DNA of 64,000 nucleotides from Chroococcidiopsis sp. TS-821. GTDB lineage: Bacteria > Cyanobacteriota > Cyanobacteriia > Cyanobacteriales > Chroococcidiopsidaceae. Every line of letters starts with the position of its first letter. Position 1 is the stretch's first letter. The notes under the pieces were generated by a model that saw only the letters and a list, made by a program, of their open reading frames with translations, searched no databases and was not told the origin of the DNA. Shown here one piece after another: positions 41,097 through 50,029 of this stretch. Made by a program: the position numbers and the translations under genes. The stretch lies in contig NZ_MVDI01000009.1 of assembly GCF_002939305.1 (NCBI RefSeq), positions 62,001 to 126,000 on the forward strand, in the 5' to 3' direction.

Positions 41097-41564
41097 AGGC
41101 AAGGCGCCCCTAGGCAAGTCACTAGAGGATCTCAAGTTTGCCTAAAAATATTCTGAATAATTAGATAACTCATTGCATAATTCTTCCTTCTTAGACCGAT
41201 ATATGTATAGGCGTTATAATCGCCTTGCTTATCTAAACTCTATACTGAACTTAATATGTACAACCAAAGCCCTGGCATTATGCTAGGGCTTTATAATGCC
41301 TGCTATAGCAGGGTTCAGGTCAACTGTCATGGTCGTATTGCTAATCAATTACGAATTATGGATTATGAAATAAAGATAGATTTCGTACGAACCAATATTA
41401 AGAGAACCAATATTAAGAATTGAGCCAACTGTATTTATAGTTGAAATATCTGTATCACTTGAGATTAGCACAACGCTAGTTTAACTTTATTTTTCTCGTC
41501 CTTTGATGAATCGTGTTAACTTGCTTAGGGGAGGATATAGTAAGACGAACTGCTAAGTAGAACT
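41097..41564. other. Non-coding region between the hybrid kinase and arfB
   Basis: 468 bp. It contains the interleaved inverted repeats at 41266-41310 and, from 41339, an ATTACGAATTATGGATTATG word of the dispersed AATTAC repeat family; AACCAATATTAAGA occurs twice (41390-41403 and 41404-41417) as a tandem pair. No coding frame is convincing. The arfB promoter should lie in the right half. Confidence 0.55.
41266..41310 (+). terminator. Interleaved inverted repeats, possible terminator or small-RNA structure
   Basis: AAAGCCCT (41266-41273) pairs with AGGGCTTT (41285-41292), and GGCATTAT (41274-41281) pairs with ATAATGCC (41293-41300). The two 8-bp stems are interleaved, so they are alternatives or an H-type pseudoknot. 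The palindrome TGCTATAGCA (41301-41310) follows directly. It is 170 bp past the kinase stop; no T run follows, so simple intrinsic termination is doubtful. Confidence 0.45.
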
Positions 41565-41978
41565 ATGCTTCAGGTTTCTAAAACAGTTGCCATTCCCGAT
41601 CGCGAAATTGAAATCAGCGCGGTTCGTTCTCAAGGATCGGGTGGTCAAAATGTCAACAAAGTGGCAACAGCGATTCATCTACGCTTTGACATTGTTGCTT
41701 CGTCATTACCTGATATCTATAAACAGCGGCTATTGAAACTCAACGATCAACGCATCACCAAAGAAGGCGTAATTGTCATCAAAGCCCAAGAACACCGCAG
41801 CCAAGAGCAAAATCGCGAGGAAGCATTAAAACGCTTACAAGAGTTGATTCAAAGCGTGACAATCGTACCTAAGAAGCGCAAACCAACTAAGCCGTCGTAT
41901 CTTTCTCAGCAAAAACGCCTTGATAGTAAAAGTAAGCGATCGCGCATCAAAGCAACGCGAAGAAAAGTAATTGAATAA
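41565..41978 (+). CDS. arfB: Alternative ribosome-rescue factor ArfB (YaeJ)
   Basis: 137 residues. The catalytic GGQ motif lies in SQGSGGQNVNKVATAIHLRF (about residues 22-40), and the basic C-terminal tail KKRKPTKPSYLSQQKRLDSKSKRSRIKATRR inserts in the empty mRNA channel of stalled ribosomes. The protein hydrolyses peptidyl-tRNA on non-stop ribosomes. It has a release-factor domain 3 fold but none of the codon-recognition domains, and its length is right for ArfB. The N-terminus fits the family. It is monocistronic. Confidence 0.94.
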   Translation: MLQVSKTVAIPDREIEISAVRSQGSGGQNVNKVATAIHLRFDIVASSLPDIYKQRLLKLNDQRITKEGVIVIKAQEHRSQEQNREEALKRLQELIQSVTIVPKKRKPTKPSYLSQQKRLDSKSKRSRIKATRRKVIE

Positions 41979-42112
41979 AGTCAGACTAAATCTAGTTGAC
42001 TTGTGATGATAAAAGTGGTAAAGGGTGACTAGAATTGATCCACAAGCATCTTAAATAGAAGCATAGAAGCATTGTCTTGTAGCTGTTATCGTAGACCTGA
42101 CCTCTGCTATTG

Positions 42113-43606
42113 TTAGCAAGATTTCAACAACTGCTGGAGTGTTCCTTTAGCACCAAGCGTCGACAAGTTGTTTAGTTGATTACGAACCGCTGCAACAAAA
42201 TGCGATGACTGTGATAAGTCGCCAAAAATTTCCGATAAGCTGAGCAACGGTTGCGGATCAGAACCACCTCTACGGGCTTGTTGAGTCAGAATATCTGCAA
42301 TCGGGTCGTCAATTGCGATCGCATTACCGCGATCGTCTTGTGCGTTCAAGTAGCGGAACCAAGCAGCAATGGTTAAACTTATATAGTCGATCGCGCCACC
42401 TTGCGCAAGTTTATCGCGGAGCGAACCTAGAATAAATTTTGGCACTTTTGCAGAACCATTGAGGCAAAGACGCGGCAGTTGATCGCAAATTTTGGGGTTG
42501 GCAAATCGTTCGACAAGAGTCTGTTTGTAATCACTCAAATCAATTCCTGGTACAGGTTCTAGCGTAGGCGTCACCTCTTCCATAAGATGAATGACGGCTT
42601 GCTTGAATAATGGATCTGCCATGACTTCATGAACGTAGGTGTAACCTGCCAAAGAGCCGAGATAGCCAATTAACAAGTGACTCGCATTGAGTAGCCGGAT
42701 CTTCATCATTTCGTAGGGATGAACGTTATCCGTCATTTGGACGCCAACCGTTTCCCAGTTCGGTCTACCAGCACAGAAATCGTCTTCCACAACCCACTGA
42801 ATAAAAGGCTCTGCCACAACAGGGAAAGCATCGTCAATACCAAATTCTGCTACCATTGCGATATCAGGTGGAGTTGTCGCGGGAGTGATGCGATCGACCA
42901 TGCAGTTGGGAAACGTGACGCGTTCAGCAATCCAACGCCCTAATTGAGGATTTTGCAATTCGGCAAAACTCGTTAACATTTTACGAGCAATATTACCGTT
43001 ACCTTGCAAGTTGTCACACGATAACACGGTAAATGGCTCTAAGCCCTGTTTACGGCGTTGATCGAGCGCAGTTGTTAAAAATCCATAGACACCAATTGGT
43101 TGGTCAGGATGCTGCAAATCTTGCTGAATTGTGGGATGATTGACATCAAATTCGCCACTACCTTCAATGTAGTAGTAACCGCCCTCGGTAATCGTCAGCG
43201 TTACAATCCGGCAGTTAGGATTTGCTAAAGCGTCAATGACGGCTTGTCGATTGTCTGGTGCGAATAGATACTGCGTAATTGAGCCGATAACCCGCGCGCG
43301 ATCGCCCTCTGACGATCGTTCAACAAGCGTATACAAACAGTCTTGCGCATGTAGTGCATCGCGCATCCGCCGATCGTATTCCAATAGCCCCACACCGCAG
43401 ATTCCCCATTCATTTGTAGAATTGAGATGCAAGTAATCGTCAAGATACAACGCTTGATGCGCGCGATGAAATCCACCAACACCAATATGGACAATGCCAT
43501 TCGTAACTTGCTGGCGATCGTAACTCGGTACGCGAACGCGATTTGCTAAACGCGATAAAGCGGCTTGATTCAGCTTAATGGCTGAACGGGTACTGATATT
43601 GCTCAT
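42113..43606 (-). CDS. Mannitol dehydrogenase family oxidoreductase
   Basis: 497 residues, long-chain polyol dehydrogenase with a Rossmann N-terminus (VHIGVGGFHRAHQALYLDDYL, about residue 40) and the family signature KIRLLNASHLLIGYLGSLAGY with catalytic Lys (about residue 297). Members oxidise mannitol to fructose, or arabinitol, sorbitol or uronate derivatives, with NAD(P). It starts four bases after the ATPase gene stop and is the last gene of the polyol ABC operon, so the imported sugar alcohol is probably its substrate. Mannitol is likeliest by family; sorbitol or arabinitol are possible. Confidence 0.9.
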   Translation of the reverse strand: MSNISTRSAIKLNQAALSRLANRVRVPSYDRQQVTNGIVHIGVGGFHRAHQALYLDDYLHLNSTNEWGICGVGLLEYDRRMRDALHAQDCLYTLVERSSEGDRARVIGSITQYLFAPDNRQAVIDALANPNCRIVTLTITEGGYYYIEGSGEFDVNHPTIQQDLQHPDQPIGVYGFLTTALDQRRKQGLEPFTVLSCDNLQGNGNIARKMLTSFAELQNPQLGRWIAERVTFPNCMVDRITPATTPPDIAMVAEFGIDDAFPVVAEPFIQWVVEDDFCAGRPNWETVGVQMTDNVHPYEMMKIRLLNASHLLIGYLGSLAGYTYVHEVMADPLFKQAVIHLMEEVTPTLEPVPGIDLSDYKQTLVERFANPKICDQLPRLCLNGSAKVPKFILGSLRDKLAQGGAIDYISLTIAAWFRYLNAQDDRGNAIAIDDPIADILTQQARRGGSDPQPLLSLSEIFGDLSQSSHFVAAVRNQLNNLSTLGAKGTLQQLLKSC

Positions 43607-43610
43607 AGTC

Positions 43611-44720
43611 TTAATTAAGAGTTAGGTGATGACGACGGACTTTAGGAATGGCTTCGCCTTGTTGGTTAAACAAATGACACAGCTCGCCATTAATATGAAT
43701 CGGAACGCGATCGTGTAACTGACTGGTGTTATCTCCATCGGTTTGCACGATCAGAGTATCGCCATTGGCAATCTTGACGTAGAGATAAGTTTCACCACCA
43801 AGTCGTTCAACAACTAGCACCTCGCCATTGATAGTTGCTTGCGTTCGGTCTAAGCGGAGATGTTCAGGACGAATTCCCAACGTGGCGCGATCGCCAACGG
43901 CTAAACTTCCAGGTTTGACGGGAATCGTCACACTCACATCATCAGGAAGTCTCACAGTCGTACCCGAATCATTAACACCTGCAACTGTCACTGATATGAA
44001 GTTCATCCGCGGCGAACCGATAAAGCCAGCAACAAATAGATTGCGCGGATGATGATACAGTTCGAGTGGCGATCCTACTTGCTCGACAATACCGTTTTGC
44101 AACACGACAATTTTATTCGCCAGCGTCATAGCTTCAACTTGATCGTGCGTTACGTAAATCATCGTTGATTGCAAACTATCATGCAGACTCGCAAGTTCAA
44201 TACGCATCTGCACCCGCAACGCCGCATCAAGGTTAGATAGTGGTTCGTCAAACAAAAACACCTTAGGATTGCGAACGAGGGCGCGACCGATCGCTACCCG
44301 CTGGCGCTGTCCTCCCGATAGTTCGCGTGGTTTGCGGTTTAAAAGCGGCTCTAATTGTAAAATGCGAGCAACATCACGCGCGCGTTGCAGTCGTTGTGCT
44401 TTGGGAACACCAGCAAGTCGGAGGCTAAATGCCATATTCTCCGCAACCGTCATGTGTGGATACAACGCATACGTTTGAAACACCATCGCCAAACCGCGTT
44501 TATCCGGCGGGACATCATTCACTCGCTTGCCATCAATCAGCAATTCACCAGCAGTAATTTCTTCAAGTCCAGCAATCATGCGGAGTAAAGTAGACTTGCC
44601 ACAACCGGATGGACCGACAAAAACAACAAATTCGCGGTCATTTACATCCAAGTCAATACCTTTAATAACCTCACTATCCGCATACGTTTTGTGAATATTT
44701 TTTAAAGCAACTGTTGACAT
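43611..44720 (-). CDS. Sugar/polyol ABC transporter ATPase (UgpC/MalK/SmoK type)
   Basis: 369 residues. Walker A FVGPSGCGKSTLLRMIAGLE, Q-loop FQTYALYPHMTVAENMAF, signature LSGGQRQRVAIGRAL, Walker B VFLFDEPLSNLDAAL and the switch His in YVTHDQVEAM are present. A C-terminal OB/TOBE-like regulatory domain follows from about residue 240. It is typical of carbohydrate importers. It lies between the MalG-like permease (100 bp upstream) and the polyol dehydrogenase (4 bp downstream) in one minus-strand operon. Confidence 0.94.
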   Translation of the reverse strand: MSTVALKNIHKTYADSEVIKGIDLDVNDREFVVFVGPSGCGKSTLLRMIAGLEEITAGELLIDGKRVNDVPPDKRGLAMVFQTYALYPHMTVAENMAFSLRLAGVPKAQRLQRARDVARILQLEPLLNRKPRELSGGQRQRVAIGRALVRNPKVFLFDEPLSNLDAALRVQMRIELASLHDSLQSTMIYVTHDQVEAMTLANKIVVLQNGIVEQVGSPLELYHHPRNLFVAGFIGSPRMNFISVTVAGVNDSGTTVRLPDDVSVTIPVKPGSLAVGDRATLGIRPEHLRLDRTQATINGEVLVVERLGGETYLYVKIANGDTLIVQTDGDNTSQLHDRVPIHINGELCHLFNQQGEAIPKVRRHHLTLN

Positions 44721-44820
44721 AAAAAGCTTCCATTGTGTAAATAATCAACTCAAACTCAACACAAAAACCCCTAGACATCCCTCCTTTGTGTTTCCGTTTC
44801 TCCCAAATCCAGCAGAACCA

Positions 44821-45639
44821 TTACTTCACCGCACCAAACGTCAAACCTCGGACTAATTGCCGTTGACTTAACCAACCAAAGATTAAAATCGGAGCGATCG
44901 CCATCGTTGAAGCTGCGGAAAGTTTCGCCCAAAACAATCCTTGCGGACTTGAAAATGAAGCAATAAACGCCGTCAATGGCGCAGCATCTGCCGTGGTTAA
45001 ATTCAGGCTCCAGAAAGCTTCATTCCACGACAAAATAATCGATAGTAACGCCGTCGAAGCAATTCCAGGTAAGGCAAGAGGTAACAAAACGTGAACGAGT
45101 TCTTGTTGCGTGGTTGCGCCATCCATGCGATCGGCTTCTAAAATCTCTTTGGGAACTTCCTTAAAAAAGCTGTAGATCATCCAAACGACGATCGGTAAGT
45201 TAATCAGCGTATAGATGACGATCAAGCCGATCCGCGTATCCAATAACCCAAAGTTGCGCGACAAGATATAGATTGGTACCAACACGCCAACTGGCGGTAG
45301 CATTTTGGTAGATAACATCCACAACAAAGTTCCCTTGGTACGTTTTGTGGGAAAGAACGCCATCGCATATGCCGCAGGTATCGCGAGTAACAGTGCTAGA
45401 ATTGTTGAACCCAACGATACAGCAATGCTGTTAAACGCATAATTGAAATAATCTGCCCGCGCTTCAATCGCTACATAGTTTTCTAAAGTCGGCTGGAAAA
45501 ACAACTGCGGAGGCGTTGCCACTGCCGCAACTTCCGTTTTAAAACTGGTCAGAAACATCCAGAAAATTGGGAAAAACAAGATGCAGGCGACCAGCCAGCC
45601 GAGTAATGTAAATAGCCAACGACGAGAATTACTTGCCAT
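44821..45639 (-). CDS. Carbohydrate ABC permease, MalG/SmoG type
   Basis: 272 residues with six membrane helices. The start WLFTLLGWLVACILFFPIFWMFLTSFKTE and the EAA loop ILEADRMDGATTQQELVHVLLPLALPGIAS (about residues 170-199) are typical of the second permease of sugar importers. Only three bases separate it from the upstream permease gene, so they are coupled. In Proteobacteria this order (E-F-G-K-dehydrogenase) is used for sorbitol/mannitol. Confidence 0.94.
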   Translation of the reverse strand: MASNSRRWLFTLLGWLVACILFFPIFWMFLTSFKTEVAAVATPPQLFFQPTLENYVAIEARADYFNYAFNSIAVSLGSTILALLLAIPAAYAMAFFPTKRTKGTLLWMLSTKMLPPVGVLVPIYILSRNFGLLDTRIGLIVIYTLINLPIVVWMIYSFFKEVPKEILEADRMDGATTQQELVHVLLPLALPGIASTALLSIILSWNEAFWSLNLTTADAAPLTAFIASFSSPQGLFWAKLSAASTMAIAPILIFGWLSQRQLVRGLTFGAVK

Positions 45640-45642
45640 GAT

Positions 45643-46560
45643 TTAGATATCCAAATTACGAGCAACACTACGCATCAAAAAGATCGCCACAATGTTGGCA
45701 AGAATTACGGCAATTAATCCTCCAGCAGAGGCACCGCCGACGTCAAATTCCAACAAAGCTTTGAGGAAGATGTAATACGCCAAGTTCGTGGTTGCTAATC
45801 CAGGACCACCACCTGTGGTGACAAAAATTTCGGCGAAGATCGTCAAAAAGAAGATTGTTTCGATCATTGCCACGACTGCGATCGCGCGGTTAAGATGTGG
45901 CAACATGACAAACCGAAATAAGGCCACAGGATTCGCACCATCCATGCGGGCTGCTTCTAACTGTTCGCGATCGAGAGATTGAATTGCCGTAAGGAGAATC
46001 AGCAACGCAAACGGCAACCATTCCCAAGAAACAATAATAATAATTGCCAGTAAGGGAAAATCGGCAAACCAATCGATCGCCCCCAATCCCAAGCCTGTGG
46101 TAATCTGCGCAAATAGCCCGTTAACGGGATGCATCAGCATATTTTTCCAAATCAGCGCACTGACCGTCGGCATCACAAAAAATGGCGATATTGCGAGTAC
46201 CCGCGCAACGCCTCGCCCAAAAAAGTCTTGGTCAAACAGTACCGCGAGTAAAGTTCCTAGCCCAATCGTGATTGCTAAAACTGCACCAACGAGAATCACT
46301 GTTGTGACAATCGAACTCCAAAACCCTGGATCGGTCAAAATAAACGTGAAGTTTTCAATACCGATAAATTCACGGACATCAGGATTAAGCAAGTTATACC
46401 GCTGAAAAGCAAACCATACTGTCATTGCCAGCGGCACAATCATCCACAGCAACAAGGCGATCGCCGAAGGTGCAACCAGCGGTAAGGTCGATACCTGTCG
46501 TTTGCGTTGCTTAAGGCGTGGCGTTTTGTGGCGGGGCTTGACAACGAGTGTAGAAGACAT
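45643..46560 (-). CDS. Carbohydrate ABC permease, MalF/SmoF type
   Basis: 305 residues. A basic N-terminus (KPRHKTPRLKQRKRQ) keeps the start inside the cell; six membrane helices follow. The EAA loop is QLEAARMDGANPVALFRFVMLPHLNRAIAV (about 200-230), and the segment FQRYNLLNPDVREFIGIENF before helix 2 is usual in MalF-like sugar permeases. It lies 23 bp after the binding-protein gene stop. Confidence 0.94.
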   Translation of the reverse strand: MSSTLVVKPRHKTPRLKQRKRQVSTLPLVAPSAIALLLWMIVPLAMTVWFAFQRYNLLNPDVREFIGIENFTFILTDPGFWSSIVTTVILVGAVLAITIGLGTLLAVLFDQDFFGRGVARVLAISPFFVMPTVSALIWKNMLMHPVNGLFAQITTGLGLGAIDWFADFPLLAIIIIVSWEWLPFALLILLTAIQSLDREQLEAARMDGANPVALFRFVMLPHLNRAIAVVAMIETIFFLTIFAEIFVTTGGGPGLATTNLAYYIFLKALLEFDVGGASAGGLIAVILANIVAIFLMRSVARNLDI

Positions 46561-46583
46561 AGCCTCAAGAAGTGATAAGAGTT

Positions 46584-47927
46584 TTACTTGATATATCCGG
46601 TGTGGCGCATGAAGCGTTCTGTCGATCGCTGCGATTGTTCTAACGCTTGCTCTACGCTGATGTTGTTAGTTAATGCGGCTGCAATCGTTTGTCCTACTTG
46701 CGCGCCGATCGCCTGAAATTCTGGAATATCAACGTATTGCACTCCCGTATAAGGCGTCGGTTCAACTGCTGGGCGCGTAATATCCGCCGATTCAATCGAT
46801 CGCAGCACAATTTCTGTAAACGGTGCAGCTTGTTGATAGTTAGGATTTTCATAAGTTGATGTTCGCGTACCAGGCGGTACTGCAACCCAACCATTCTCGT
46901 TGGCGACTAACTGAATATATTCTTTGGATGTTGCCCACGCAACGAACCTTTGCGCTGCTTCGGGTGATTCTGAGGTTTTAGGAACGGCGAGTGCCCAAGC
47001 CCACAGCCAATTTGAGCCGTTAGGATATTCGGCGATCGGCGCGCGGGTAAAGCCAACGGTGTCGGCGACTTGCGATTCTTTCGGATTCGATAACAATCCG
47101 GCAGCAACGGTAGCATCGATCCACATTCCGCATCTACCTGTTGAGAACAATGCTAAATTCTCGTTGAATCCATTGGAACTCGCGCCTGGGGGACCATAGT
47201 TGTTGAGTAAATTGATATAAAAGCTAACTGCGTTTTTCCATGCGGGAGTATTAATCGTCGGTTGCCACTCCATGTCAAACCAGCGTCCGCCGAAGGTGTT
47301 AACCAACGTCGAGAGAAATGCCATGTTTTCTCCCCAACCAGGTTTACCGCGCAGGCAAATACCGTAAACTCCATTCACCGGATCGTGGACTTGGCTTGCC
47401 CATTGTTGAATCTGCGCATACGTTGGCTGTTCGGGTACGGCAATTCCTGCTTTTTCAAACAAGTCTTTGCGGTAATACAGCATCGAACTTTCGCCATAGA
47501 AGGGAACCGCATACAGTTGACCTTCGTGGGAAAGTCCCTCGCGGATCGGTGTGAGTAAATCATCTACGTCGTAGCTAGCAGGAAGCTGTAAGGGTAGCAG
47601 CCAGTCGCGTCTTGCCCAAATCGGTGTTTCATACGAACCAATCGTTAAAACATCAAATTGTCCGCCTTGGCTGGCAACATCTGTAGTTGTGCGTTGGCGC
47701 AGGATGTTTTCTTCGAGAACAACCCATCGCAGTTCGATATCAGGATTTGCTGCCTCGAAGTGGCGCGAAAGATCCTGCATAACTACCATGTCACCGTTAT
47801 TAACGGTGGCGATCGTCAGTCGCGTTTTCTGTACGGCTTGCGAAGGCGCACAGGCGTGTAGCAATTGCACTAGCGTCACTCCTACAAGAAATGCCGCTAG
47901 CACTTTAGCGAAGCGGGGGATACGCAT
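46584..47927 (-). CDS. Polyol/sugar ABC substrate-binding lipoprotein (SmoE-like)
   Basis: 447 residues from ATG 47927, which has AAGGAG at a good distance; the frame is open nine codons further but without support. The signal RIPRFAKVLAAFLVGVTLVQ ends in a lipobox LLHAC. The mature part has the family-1 binding protein pattern: LTIATVNNGDMVVMQDLSRHF, VDDLLTPIREGLSHEGQLYAVPFYGESSMLYYRKDLFEKAGI, WLWAWALAVPKTSESPEAAQRF. It delivers the substrate to the two permeases. Sorbitol/mannitol is inferred from the dehydrogenases around it. Confidence 0.9.
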   Translation of the reverse strand: MRIPRFAKVLAAFLVGVTLVQLLHACAPSQAVQKTRLTIATVNNGDMVVMQDLSRHFEAANPDIELRWVVLEENILRQRTTTDVASQGGQFDVLTIGSYETPIWARRDWLLPLQLPASYDVDDLLTPIREGLSHEGQLYAVPFYGESSMLYYRKDLFEKAGIAVPEQPTYAQIQQWASQVHDPVNGVYGICLRGKPGWGENMAFLSTLVNTFGGRWFDMEWQPTINTPAWKNAVSFYINLLNNYGPPGASSNGFNENLALFSTGRCGMWIDATVAAGLLSNPKESQVADTVGFTRAPIAEYPNGSNWLWAWALAVPKTSESPEAAQRFVAWATSKEYIQLVANENGWVAVPPGTRTSTYENPNYQQAAPFTEIVLRSIESADITRPAVEPTPYTGVQYVDIPEFQAIGAQVGQTIAAALTNNISVEQALEQSQRSTERFMRHTGYIK

Positions 47928-47944
47928 CGCATGGCTCCTTTTAA

Positions 47945-47954
47945 TTGTTAACAA
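47945..47954. promoter_or_regulatory. Palindrome TTGTTAACAA in the divergent polyol spacer
   Basis: A perfect 10-bp palindrome 18 bp upstream of the binding-protein start and 130 bp from the SDR start. It is a possible operator for the SorC-type regulator at 49042, though a 10-mer of this AT content can arise by chance. Confidence 0.3.
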
Positions 47955-48083
47955 AATACATTAAGTTTTTGATTTTATGCTCTAATTTTGGGCAAAAGCT
48001 CGATAATAGAAATCATACTTGGCTTTGTTGTAAAACTGAGAAGTTCATGCGAATTTGCAACATTTCTTCAATACAAGGTGAAA

Positions 48084-48890
48084 ATGATGACAGCAAAAGC
48101 AACTTATGACTTTACAGGTAAAACGATTTTGATTACCGGTGGTGCGGGAGAAATTGGCAAGGCGACCGCCCGCCGTTTTGCGGCTAATGGTGCTGGTGTC
48201 GTGCTATTCGATCTCAATGAAGCGGGAATGACGAAGGTGGCTGAAGAACTCAAAGAGTATGACGTTCGAGTGAGTACATTTCGCTGTGACGTTACGTCTG
48301 CTAACGACGTTCGTCAAGCCTTTGCGGAGGCTGCGGCGCAGTTTGGGCAGATTGACTATGTTTTTAACAATGCAGGGTATCAAGGCGCGTTTGCCAAGAC
48401 TGACGAGTATCCTGAAGATGACTTTCAAAAAGTTATTGATATCAACGTTGTCGGTGTTTTTCGCATTCTTAAGGCTGCGGCGCAGCATCTACGCGATATC
48501 GGTGGAGGCGCGATAGTTAATATGGCAAGCTTCGCAGGGGTCGTAGGTCCACCGAATATGCTAGCTTACGCGGCTTCTAAGTTTGCAGTTGTTGGCATGA
48601 CTCAAACCGCAGCAAAAGACCTTGCCCCTCATGGTATTCGCGTCAATGCGCTATCGCCTTCATTGATTGGTCCTGGTTTTATGTGGACGCGCCAGACGGA
48701 ATTACAAGCAGCAGTAGGATCGCAGTATTTTGATAGCGACCCGAAGGTGGTTGAGCAGCAGATGATTAACTCAGTGCCAATGCGTCGTTTAGGAAGCTTA
48801 GAAGAAGTTGCAAATGGCGTAGCGTTTTTGATGAGTGAAGAGGCAAGTTATATTACAGGATTTAATCTAGAGATTACTGGCGGGCAATAA
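48084..48890 (+). CDS. Short-chain dehydrogenase/reductase, probable polyol or sugar dehydrogenase
   Basis: About 268 residues from ATG 48084 (or ATG 48087 next to it), with AAGG just upstream; the frame is open to 47988 but the extra 32 codons do not resemble the family. Coenzyme loop ILITGGAGEIGKATA (about residues 13-27), NNAG motif in FNNAGYQGAF, catalytic Ser in NMASFAGVVG, and YAASK with Tyr and Lys (about 165-169) are all present. It is divergent from the polyol ABC operon and followed by the SorC-type regulator, so it is probably a second polyol oxidation step. Substrate not proven. Confidence 0.9.
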   Translation: MMTAKATYDFTGKTILITGGAGEIGKATARRFAANGAGVVLFDLNEAGMTKVAEELKEYDVRVSTFRCDVTSANDVRQAFAEAAAQFGQIDYVFNNAGYQGAFAKTDEYPEDDFQKVIDINVVGVFRILKAAAQHLRDIGGGAIVNMASFAGVVGPPNMLAYAASKFAVVGMTQTAAKDLAPHGIRVNALSPSLIGPGFMWTRQTELQAAVGSQYFDSDPKVVEQQMINSVPMRRLGSLEEVANGVAFLMSEEASYITGFNLEITGGQ

Positions 48891-49041
48891 AAGCGCGATC
48901 GCTTTTCAAATTCTGAGCAATATATAATTTTGTGAGCATTTGCTTAAAAAATAAATCATCCTTTTGGTAGTTACACTTCACGCAACGAGCGATACAAACA
49001 ATTTCCCCCTGCTCCTCTGCTTTCTTACGTCAAGGTACGAT

Positions 49042-49995
49042 ATGAAAGAACCTCTAGTAGAGCGGCGCGATCGCAAACTCGATCTTGCTGCCCGTGCTGC
49101 TTGGCTGTATTACATTGCCGGAAATACTCAAGAAGAGATTGCTGTAAAGCTTAATGTCTCTCGACAAGCTGCGCAACGGTTAGTTGCATTTGCCGTGAGT
49201 GAAAAACTGATTAAATTTCGCCTCGATCATCCTTTAAGTGAATGCATTGCGCTGGCTGAGTCGTTACGCGACAAGTTCGCGCTGTCTTTGTGTGAAATAG
49301 TGCCAACGGATGACACCTTCGACGGAATCGGCGTGTGTGCTGCTACGCATTTAGAAACCTACCTAATGGCAAAAACCCCAACAATACTAGCGTTTTCTTC
49401 AGGACGCACATTGCGATTAATGGTCGAGCAAATTCCTGCGATGAACCAACCGCAGCATAAAATTGTCTCAATTATTGGCAATATGTCGCATTGCGGGCGT
49501 GCAGGACGCAACGAGGTTGTCATCCATTTATCGGATCGCGTCGGTTCGCAAGCGTATCCTGTACCAACTCCGGTTGTTGCAACGAGTATTGAAGAACGCG
49601 AACTGTTGCAGACGCAGCGATCGTTCATAACAGTAAAGACGCTTGCAGAACAAGCTAAAGCCACTTTTGTCGGAATTGGCGACATTGCTTGGAATGCACC
49701 ATTGCATCGAGAAGGCTTTATCAATGATGAAGAAGTCGCTGAGTTACTAGAACTCGGAGCAGTTGGGGAAGTCGCAGGTTGGGCATACAATCGCGACGGG
49801 GAGATACTGCAACAAGGTACGAATCGTCGTGTTGCAAGCGTACCACTCGAACAACCCGCGCAGCGGCTGATTATTGGTGTGGCGGGTGGTGCAAAAAAGG
49901 CAGAAGCTATTTTAGCTGCGCTGCGTGGCAAGTTAATTACAGGGCTAATTGCGGATGAAGCTGCTGCTCAAAGGATTCTTGCACTGGCAAAATAA
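49042..49995 (+). CDS. SorC/DeoR-type sugar-binding transcriptional regulator
   Basis: 317 residues. The N-terminal HTH is in AARAAWLYYIAGNTQEEIAVKLNVSRQAAQRLVAFA (about residues 11-46). The rest is the SorC ligand domain: FSSGRTLRLMVEQIP, ATFVGIGDIAWNAPLHREGFI, GAVGEVAGWAYNRDGE and VAGGAKKAEAILAALRGKLITGLI. Such proteins sense phosphorylated sugars or polyols and control the neighbouring operon. ATG 49042 with AAGG seven bases upstream is chosen over the upstream TTG. It lies 151 bp behind the SDR gene, with its own leader containing a CTCCTCTGC repeat fragment. Confidence 0.9.
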   Translation: MKEPLVERRDRKLDLAARAAWLYYIAGNTQEEIAVKLNVSRQAAQRLVAFAVSEKLIKFRLDHPLSECIALAESLRDKFALSLCEIVPTDDTFDGIGVCAATHLETYLMAKTPTILAFSSGRTLRLMVEQIPAMNQPQHKIVSIIGNMSHCGRAGRNEVVIHLSDRVGSQAYPVPTPVVATSIEERELLQTQRSFITVKTLAEQAKATFVGIGDIAWNAPLHREGFINDEEVAELLELGAVGEVAGWAYNRDGEILQQGTNRRVASVPLEQPAQRLIIGVAGGAKKAEAILAALRGKLITGLIADEAAAQRILALAK

Positions 49996-50029
49996 AGATT
50001 GCGTGCAGTTCAAGCCTTATGAAACGGTA

